From contig JAODNO010000002.1 in assembly GCA_025465235.1 (NCBI GenBank), forward strand, positions 1 through 33,205: DNA of 33,205 bases, written 5' to 3'. The position numbers were made by a program, and so were the translations under genes. Each line of letters begins with the position of its first letter. Position 1 is the stretch's first letter. Positions 27,386-33,205 of this stretch are shown one piece after another. The stretch comes from Pseudonocardia sp. (GTDB lineage: Bacteria > Actinomycetota > Actinomycetes > Mycobacteriales > Pseudonocardiaceae). Below the pieces are notes generated by a model. That model was given only the letters and a program-made list of their open reading frames with translations. It was not told the DNA's origin and did no database searches.

Positions 27386-27461
27386 CCCAGTGGAGACACC
27401 GCGTGTAGGAACACCGAGTACCGAGACACCGAAAGCCGCTGACCGAGCTGGAGGAGAACGC

Positions 27462-28535
27462 GTGTTGCAGGACGTCGAGGCCGTGGTGCTGGTCGGGGGC
27501 AAGGGGACGCGGCTGCGGCCGCTCACGCTGTCGGCCCCGAAGCCCATGCTGCCCACGGCGGGCGTGCCGTTCCTGGCGCACCTGCTGTCCCGGATCCGTG
27601 CTGCGGGTGTCGGGCGCGTCGTGCTCGGCACGTCGTACCTCGCCGAGACGTTCTCGGCGCATTTCGGCGACGGCGCCGCCCTCGGGCTCGAGATCGAGTA
27701 CGTGGTGGAGGACCACCCCATGGGCACCGGGGGCGGTATCCGCAACGTCGCCAAGTACCTCACCACCGACGACGTCCTCGTGTTCAACGGCGACGTGCTG
27801 TGCGGTACCGACCTGGGTGCCGTCGTCGACACGCACCGGAGCACCGACGCCGACGTGACGCTGCACCTGGTTCGCGTGCAGGACCCCCGTCCCTACGGCT
27901 GTGTCCCCACGGACAAGTCGGGTTCGGTGCTCGAGTTCCTGGAGAAGACCGAGGACCCGCCCACCGACCAGATCAACGCGGGCTGCTACGTCTTCCGCCG
28001 CAGCGTGATCGAGTCGATCCCCGAGGGACGCCCGGTGTCGGTGGAGCGGGAGACGTTCCCCGAACTGCTCTCGGCGGGCGCGCAGGTCTCGGGACACGTC
28101 GACAACGCCTACTGGCGCGACATGGGCACCCCGGCCGACCTGATCCACGGTTCGGCCGACCTGGTGCGCGGGGTCGCCCCCTCCGCTGCGCTGCCAGGGC
28201 CCACGGGCGAGGCGCTGGTGCTCGAGGGCGCCGAGGTCGCCGAGGGCGCGCTGGTGTTCGGCGGCACCACGGTGGGGCGCGGTGTCCGGATCGGGGCGGG
28301 TGCCCGGGTGGAGGGCGCCATGCTGTTCGACGGCGCCGTGGTCGGCGAGGGTGCGGTGGTGGAGCACTCCGTGATCGGCGCGGGCGCGCGCGTCGAGGAG
28401 GGCGCGCTGGTCAATGACACGGTGGTCGGGGACCGCGCGATCGTCGGAGCGCACTGCGAGCTGCGGCGCGGCCTCCGGATCTGGCCGGACGTGGTCCTGC
28501 CGCCGCACGCACTGCGCTTCTCCCCGGATGTCTGA
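27462..28535 (+). CDS. NDP-sugar pyrophosphorylase / mannose-1-phosphate guanylyltransferase
   Basis: VVLVGGKGTRLRPLTLSAPKPMLPTAGVPFLAHLLSRI...VFNGDVLCGTDLGAVVDTH...NAGCYVFRRSVIESIP; C-terminal hexapeptide-type repeats (GVRIGAGARVEGAMLFDGAVVGEGAVV). Confidence 0.94.
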   Translation: MLQDVEAVVLVGGKGTRLRPLTLSAPKPMLPTAGVPFLAHLLSRIRAAGVGRVVLGTSYLAETFSAHFGDGAALGLEIEYVVEDHPMGTGGGIRNVAKYLTTDDVLVFNGDVLCGTDLGAVVDTHRSTDADVTLHLVRVQDPRPYGCVPTDKSGSVLEFLEKTEDPPTDQINAGCYVFRRSVIESIPEGRPVSVERETFPELLSAGAQVSGHVDNAYWRDMGTPADLIHGSADLVRGVAPSAALPGPTGEALVLEGAEVAEGALVFGGTTVGRGVRIGAGARVEGAMLFDGAVVGEGAVVEHSVIGAGARVEEGALVNDTVVGDRAIVGAHCELRRGLRIWPDVVLPPHALRFSPDV

Positions 28536-29487
28536 GCCCTCGGGGCTTCCGCATGGACACGACGGCGGAGACTCCCGTGCCCACGCACGGGACTGGCGGC
28601 CGGAGTACCCGCTCGACGTCGCCGGCGTGCTCGCCCCGCTGCGCCGCGGCCGGGGCGATCCGACGTGGCGCTCCGCGGGCACGGGGTCGGCGATCTGGCG
28701 GGTCTCGACCACACCGGACGGTGCAGCGACCATGCGGCTGCACCGCCGTGGCGACGGCACCGTCGTGGCCGAGGCGTGGGGGCCCGGCGCGCAGTGGTCG
28801 CTCGACGGGCTGCCGGCGTTGCTCGGCGAGTCCGACCGCCCCGAGGAGTTCGTCGCGCACCACCCACTGGTCGCCGACGCCGCGCGGCGCATGCCGGGCC
28901 TGCGCTTCGGCGCATCCGGTCGGGTCTGGGACGTGCTGGTGCCCTCGGTGCTCGAGCAGAAGGTCACCGGAGTGGAGGCGCGCCGGTCGTGGCGGGAGCT
29001 CTGCTGGCGGTTCGGCGACCCCGCCCCCGGGCCCGCGCCCGACGGAATGCGCGTGCCCCCGACGCCCGCACAGATCCGGGCCGTGCCGGACTGGGAGTGG
29101 CACCGCGCGGGCGTCGACTCAGCCCGGCGCCGCGCGATCCTCGCCTGCGCCGCGGTGGCGCACCGTCTCGAGACGGCGTGCGAGCTGGGTGGGGAGCGAG
29201 GGCGGGAGCTGCTGCGCAAGGTCCCAGGAATCGGGGTGTGGACGGCGGCCGAGGTGGCACAGCGGGCGTGGGGCGACCCCGACGCGGTGAGCGTCGGCGA
29301 CTTCCACATTCCCACCCTGGTGGGCTGGGCACTGGTCGGCCGACCGCTGGATGACGCCGCGATGCTCGCGGTGCTGGCCCCGTACTCGCCGCAGCGCCAG
29401 CGCGCGGTGCGCTACGTGGAGGTATCCGGGTTCCGTCGTCCACGCTTCGGGCCGCGGTACTCCCCGAAGGACTACCGCGCGATGTGA
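28528..29487 (+). CDS. DNA-3-methyladenine glycosylase 2 family (AlkA-like HhH-GPD)
   Basis: VLVPSVLEQKVTGVEARRSWRELCWRFGD...LRKVPGIGVWTAAEVAQRAWGDPDAVSVGDFHIP (HhH-GPD); 8-nt overlap with upstream gene. Confidence 0.92.
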   Translation: MSEPSGLPHGHDGGDSRAHARDWRPEYPLDVAGVLAPLRRGRGDPTWRSAGTGSAIWRVSTTPDGAATMRLHRRGDGTVVAEAWGPGAQWSLDGLPALLGESDRPEEFVAHHPLVADAARRMPGLRFGASGRVWDVLVPSVLEQKVTGVEARRSWRELCWRFGDPAPGPAPDGMRVPPTPAQIRAVPDWEWHRAGVDSARRRAILACAAVAHRLETACELGGERGRELLRKVPGIGVWTAAEVAQRAWGDPDAVSVGDFHIPTLVGWALVGRPLDDAAMLAVLAPYSPQRQRAVRYVEVSGFRRPRFGPRYSPKDYRAM

Positions 29488-29510
29488 GGGCCGGACGCGG
29501 ATGGTGACGC

Positions 29511-29600
29511 TCAGCCCCTTGCCGGCTGCCCGGTGGATGCGCGGACCACGAGCTCCGCGGCCAGCTCGACGTGGCGGGAGGCCACTGTCCCCGGTCGACG
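29511..29600 (-). pseudogene. C-terminal remnant of a LacI-family regulator
   Basis: Reverse strand reads TVASRHVELAAELVVRASTGQPARG-stop, matching the LacI C-terminal signature (..ELVVRAST..). No intact upstream body. Confidence 0.5.
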
Positions 29601-29906
29601 ATGCGGAGCAGCGTCCGCCGCGGTGGCGCTGAGCGCGGCCGATGGTGATCGCGTACGTGGTCTTCCAGTGCTGGTTCGTCGCCGGGCTCCCCGCAGGCGC
29701 GGTGAGGTCCTGACCCGGTGACATCATGATCGGACAGGAGCAGACTTCGTGGACCAGAGCTCTATGCGTGAGCCGCGCATCCACCGTGGTCGGGAGGTCG
29801 CGGCCCGAACGGCTGGAGCAGACGATCCGCCTGGCCCCCACCCCGTCCCTCACGAGCTTTGGACCGTGTTCGTCGACATCACACCTGCCGAGGAGAACTG
29901 GCTGCG

Positions 29907-31004
29907 ATGACCGCACCTGCCCCCACACCCCGCACCCCCACCACGTTCGGCGTGGTCGGCAGCGGCTGGCGCTCGCTGTTCTTCCTGCGGCTGGCCCAGG
30001 CCGCCCCCGACCACCTGCGGGCCGCAGGCGTCGTGACCCGGACCGGCAAGCGAGGCCAGGAGGTCACGGATGCGTGGGGGGTGCCGACCTTCCGCACGGT
30101 CGAGGAGCTGCTCGCCGCGGACCGTCCCGACTTCGTCATCGCGGCGGTGCCGTGGGGGCAGATGCCCGTCACCACGCGGGAGGTGGTGGCCCTCGGCGTG
30201 CCCGTGCTGGCCGAGACCCCACCCGCCCCCGACCTCGACGGCCTGCGCTCCCTGTGGTCCGACGTGGGCGGGAGCGGGCTCGTGCAGGTGGCCGAGCAGT
30301 ACCTGCTGATGCCGGGCCACGCCGCCCGGCTCGCGGTGTTGCGCGACGGTCTCATCGGCGAGCCGACATCGGTGCAGCTCTCCTCCACGCACATGTACCA
30401 CGCGGTCTCGCTCATCCGCGGCCTGCTCGGCGTGGACATGGACGAGGCCGTGGTCACCGGGCGCGAGTTCACCGCGCCGCTGGTCGACCCGCTCTCATCC
30501 GACGGATGGAAGCAGGACGCGGTGCCCGAGGCGCGCACCACCACCATCGCCACCATCGACTTCGGCGGCCGCTCCGGCCTCTACGACTTCACCGACAACC
30601 AGTGGTGGAACCCGTTGCGCGCCCGCCGGATCCTCGTCCGCGGCTCCATGGGCGAGCTCGTCGACGACCGCCTCGTGCGGATGGCCGACCCGACGAGCCC
30701 CGTGGAGTCGCACCTCGTCTACCGCCGCACCGGCGTCGACATGAACCTCGAGGGCAACGACCTTGACTTCGTGAGCGTGGACGGCAGGGTGGTGTACCGG
30801 AACCCGTTCTCGGGCACCCGCCTGTCCGAGGACGACATCGCCGTGGCAGCGTTGCTGGAGGCCACCGGAGCGTGGGCTCGTGGGGAGGGCCCGGAGCCCT
30901 ACCCGCTGGCGCAGGGCTGCCAGGACCACGCCATCGCACTGGCGATCGGCGAGTCCGCCCGCACCGGGCACGATGTCCGGGTGACGAAGGAGCCGTGGGC
31001 CTGA
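29907..31004 (+). CDS. Gfo/Idh/MocA family oxidoreductase
   Basis: TTFGVVGSGWRSLFFLRLAQAAPDHLRAAGVVTRTGKRGQEVTDAWGVPTFRTVEELLAADRPDFVIAAVPWGQMPVTTREVVALGVPVLAETPPAP. Confidence 0.93.
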   Translation: MTAPAPTPRTPTTFGVVGSGWRSLFFLRLAQAAPDHLRAAGVVTRTGKRGQEVTDAWGVPTFRTVEELLAADRPDFVIAAVPWGQMPVTTREVVALGVPVLAETPPAPDLDGLRSLWSDVGGSGLVQVAEQYLLMPGHAARLAVLRDGLIGEPTSVQLSSTHMYHAVSLIRGLLGVDMDEAVVTGREFTAPLVDPLSSDGWKQDAVPEARTTTIATIDFGGRSGLYDFTDNQWWNPLRARRILVRGSMGELVDDRLVRMADPTSPVESHLVYRRTGVDMNLEGNDLDFVSVDGRVVYRNPFSGTRLSEDDIAVAALLEATGAWARGEGPEPYPLAQGCQDHAIALAIGESARTGHDVRVTKEPWA

Positions 31005-31084
31005 TGCCGCTGGTGCGGATCGACCTGCAGCGCCGCGCGATCGCCGGCGTCAACGCCGGCCCCGTGCGCGGGACGGCCGCATGA
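31004..31084 (+). pseudogene. 26-codon mini-ORF resembling the N-terminus of a 4-oxalocrotonate tautomerase-type protein
   Basis: MPLVRIDLQRRAIAGVNAGPVRGTAA-stop: MPLVRIDL matches tautomerase N-termini (catalytic Pro1). Overlaps stop/start codons on both sides. Confidence 0.5.
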
Positions 31085-32190
31085 GGGCAGCCGTCCTGCG
31101 CGAGCCCGGCACGCCGTTGCAGGTGGAGGACGTGGAACTCGACGCCCCGCACGCCGGCGAGGTGCTGGTGCGGGTGGAGGCGGCGGGGGTGTGTCACACC
31201 GAGCTGCACTACATGTCCGGCGACATCCCGTGTCCGTTGCCCATCGTGCTGGGGCACGAGGGTTGTGGGGTCGTCGAGCAGACCGGTTCCGGGGTCGACA
31301 GGGTGGCGGTGGGGGACCGGGTCGCGTTCACCTGGCGCCCACGGTGCGGGTTCTGCGAGTTCTGCATGACCGGGCGGCCGGTGATGTGCATCTACGGCCG
31401 GGTGCAGGCTCGCTCGGGCGGGTTGATGGACGGCACCTCGCGCCTGCGTCGCGGCGAGGAGAAGGTGCACCACTTCCTGGGCGTTTCGTGCTTCGCGGAG
31501 CGGGCGGTGGTGTCGCAGCGGGCGGTGGTGCCGCTGCCCGAGGATGTGCCGGTCGCGGTCGCCGCGGTCACCGGTTGCGCGGTGATCACGGGGCTGGGCG
31601 CGGTGGTGAACGTGGGCGGGCAGCTGGCCGGCCGGCCGCTGCTGGTGATCGGCGCGGGCGGGGTCGGGCTGTCGGCGGTGATGGGCGCGGTCCTGGTCGG
31701 TGCCGGACCCGTCGTGGTGGTGGACGTGGCGGCGGACAAGCTGGAGTTGGCACGCCGGCTGGGCGCCACCCACACCGTCGACGCCGGCACCCTCGACGCG
31801 GCCGGTGTGGTGGAGGCGGTGCAGGAGCTGACCGGGGGCGGCGCGGAGGTGGCGGTCGACGCCGTCGGCAGCCCGCACACCCTGCGCCAGGCCTTCACGG
31901 CGCTGCGCCCCGGCGGCACCGCGATCGCCGTCGGGCTGGCCGCGGTGGACGCCACCGCCGCAATCCCGATCAACGAGCTGGTGCAACAGCAGAAACACCT
32001 GGTCGGCAGCCTCTACGGCTCGGCCAACCCCCCGGTGGACCTGCCCCGGATCCTGTCGCTGTACCGGTCGGGGCGGCTCCCGCTGGAGGCCCTGCTCGGC
32101 GCCCAGCACCCTCTCGAGGGCGTCGAGGACGCCTATCGGGCGCTGCGCGCAGGCGCCACCGGCCGCGCCGTCGTGGTGCCCGGCCCGTGA
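31081..32190 (+). CDS. Zinc-dependent alcohol dehydrogenase (MDR superfamily)
   Basis: MRAAVLREPGTPLQVEDVELDAPHAGEVLVRVEAAGVCHTELHYMSGDIPCPLPIVLGHEGCGVVEQTGSGVDRVAVGDRV; structural-Zn Cys CGFCEFCMTGRPVMC; GAGGVGLSAVMGA. Confidence 0.95.
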   Translation: MRAAVLREPGTPLQVEDVELDAPHAGEVLVRVEAAGVCHTELHYMSGDIPCPLPIVLGHEGCGVVEQTGSGVDRVAVGDRVAFTWRPRCGFCEFCMTGRPVMCIYGRVQARSGGLMDGTSRLRRGEEKVHHFLGVSCFAERAVVSQRAVVPLPEDVPVAVAAVTGCAVITGLGAVVNVGGQLAGRPLLVIGAGGVGLSAVMGAVLVGAGPVVVVDVAADKLELARRLGATHTVDAGTLDAAGVVEAVQELTGGGAEVAVDAVGSPHTLRQAFTALRPGGTAIAVGLAAVDATAAIPINELVQQQKHLVGSLYGSANPPVDLPRILSLYRSGRLPLEALLGAQHPLEGVEDAYRALRAGATGRAVVVPGP

Positions 32191-32259
32191 CCGTGTACGC
32201 CATCTATCCGAGCGCGACATGGTGGTGTTGATCATTGGCGGGGAGCAGTCGCGATCCGC

Positions 32260-32916
32260 TCAGCGCTGCTCCCACCGCCAGTTCAGCTCGGCTGCCTCTG
32301 GGGGTGGTCCGGGCAGCGGCGGGAGGGAGTCGCGGTCGGCGGCGAGTCCGGCCAGGTGGGTGGCGAGGACGCGGCGGCGTAGCTCGCGTGTGCGTCCGGG
32401 ATCGGGGACGCGGATCGCCGCGCACGCCTCCAGTACGAGCTCGACGTCCTGCCCGACCGCGTCCGGCCGGAGCCGCCCGGCGGCGCGGGCGCGCTCGAAC
32501 AGGGCGGTGCCGAGCTTGTTGGCCCGCTCGGCGTCCTGCTGCATCTGCGCGGTGGGGACGAACGTGCCGGCCAGGTGGACGGTCAGCGAGTGGACGTCGG
32601 CGTCCACGATGCGCTGCAGAAAACCGGTGAACGCGGTCCAGGCGTCCGAATCCGCGGCGGCCGCCTCCGCCTCGGCGAGGTAGCGGCGCAACCCGTCGTG
32701 GCAGAGCGTGCGCAGCAGATCCTCCTTGCCGGGATAGCGGCGGTAGAGGGCGCTGATGCCGACGCCGGCGTGCTGTGCGACGGCGGCGATCGGCGCCTTC
32801 GGATCGTCGAGGAACACCGCGCGGGCGGCGTCGAGGATCGCCGTGTCGTTCTGGGCGGCTTGGCGGCGTCGACCGGAGAGACCGGATTCGGCGGCGGTCG
32901 GGGTCTGCGAGGACAT
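32260..32916 (-). CDS. TetR family transcriptional regulator
   Basis: RRRQAAQNDTAILDAARAVFLDDPKAPIAAVAQHAGVGISALYRRYPGKEDLLRTL. Confidence 0.94.
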   Translation of the reverse strand: MSSQTPTAAESGLSGRRRQAAQNDTAILDAARAVFLDDPKAPIAAVAQHAGVGISALYRRYPGKEDLLRTLCHDGLRRYLAEAEAAAADSDAWTAFTGFLQRIVDADVHSLTVHLAGTFVPTAQMQQDAERANKLGTALFERARAAGRLRPDAVGQDVELVLEACAAIRVPDPGRTRELRRRVLATHLAGLAADRDSLPPLPGPPPEAAELNWRWEQR

Positions 32917-32932
32917 CTTTCGATCCTACTCT

Positions 32933-32980
32933 GGAACGGATCGTTCCGCTCTGTCATGATTAGAGGGAACAAAGCGTTCC
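32933..32980. promoter_or_regulatory. Twin TetR-type operators GGAAC-N5-GTTCC
   Basis: GGAACGGATCGTTCC (32933-32947) and GGAACAAAGCGTTCC (32966-32980), 33 bp apart, in the tetR / epoxide hydrolase divergent intergenic region. Confidence 0.75.
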
Positions 32981-32996
32981 GTTCTGAGGAGAGCCC

Positions 32997-33205
32997 GTGC
33001 CGAACACCGACATCCGCCCGTTCCGCGTCGACATCCCGCAGGACGCGCTGGACGACCTGGACGCCCGGCTGCGCGGCGCCCGGTGGCCCCACGAGCTGCC
33101 CGGTTCCGCCGACGTCTATGGCGTGCCCGTCGCCCGGGTCCGGGAGCTCGTCGCGCACTGGCTCGACGGGTTCGATTGGCGGGCGGTCGAGGCCCGGCTG
33201 AACAC
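32997..33205 (+). CDS. Epoxide hydrolase N-terminal domain protein (cut by window edge)
   Basis: VPNTDIRPFRVDIPQDALDDLDARLRGARWPHELPGSADVYGVPVARVRELVAHWLDGFDWRAVEARLN, EHN-type N-terminus; GAGGAGAG upstream. Confidence 0.88.
   Translation, partial: MPNTDIRPFRVDIPQDALDDLDARLRGARWPHELPGSADVYGVPVARVRELVAHWLDGFDWRAVEARLN

Noticed and set aside
27237-29315. Minus-strand 692-aa ORF
   Set aside because: Antisense to the nucleotidylyltransferase and AlkA-like genes; low-complexity composition.
30589-32235. Minus-strand 548-aa ORF
   Set aside because: Antisense to the Gfo/Idh/MocA and alcohol dehydrogenase genes.

Overview
The window is a GC-rich actinobacterial chromosomal segment with a Pseudonocardiales-like feel. 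Its gene order largely matches the M. tuberculosis Rv3285-Rv3264 region as I remember it: biotin-dependent acyl-CoA carboxylase alpha (partial), sufE, sseA, maf, carboxylase epsilon and beta subunits, birA, PH-domain protein, GtrA, purK, purE, acyl-CoA dehydrogenase, TIGR03089, LytR-CpsA-Psr protein, glycosyltransferases and a sugar-1-phosphate nucleotidylyltransferase. Non-core genes are interleaved. The best candidate for an under-described system is a three-gene, translationally coupled minus-strand operon at 1792-4092. It encodes (i) a TIGR04222-type membrane protein whose only two cysteines lie in a C-terminal poly-Gly tail (GGGCGGGGGGGCGG), (ii) a DUF692/MNIO-family enzyme whose GTG start lies inside the tail codons, and (iii) a 178-aa partner joined by an ATGA overlap. 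About 2.4 kb away, a 93-aa single-TM protein has a similar Gly-rich tail and one cysteine, which is its last residue (GGGGGGGAGC-stop); it could be a second substrate. Other points of interest are a 12-aa micropeptide ORF with a 15-nt extended Shine-Dalgarno followed by structured inverted repeats downstream of purE, twin TetR operators before an epoxide hydrolase gene, a palindrome cluster upstream of a glycosyltransferase, a fossil tautomerase mini-ORF, and leaderless TANNNT promoters at many operon heads. No tRNA, rRNA, CRISPR array or intact mobile element was recognised. All family calls come from reading the translations, without database searches.
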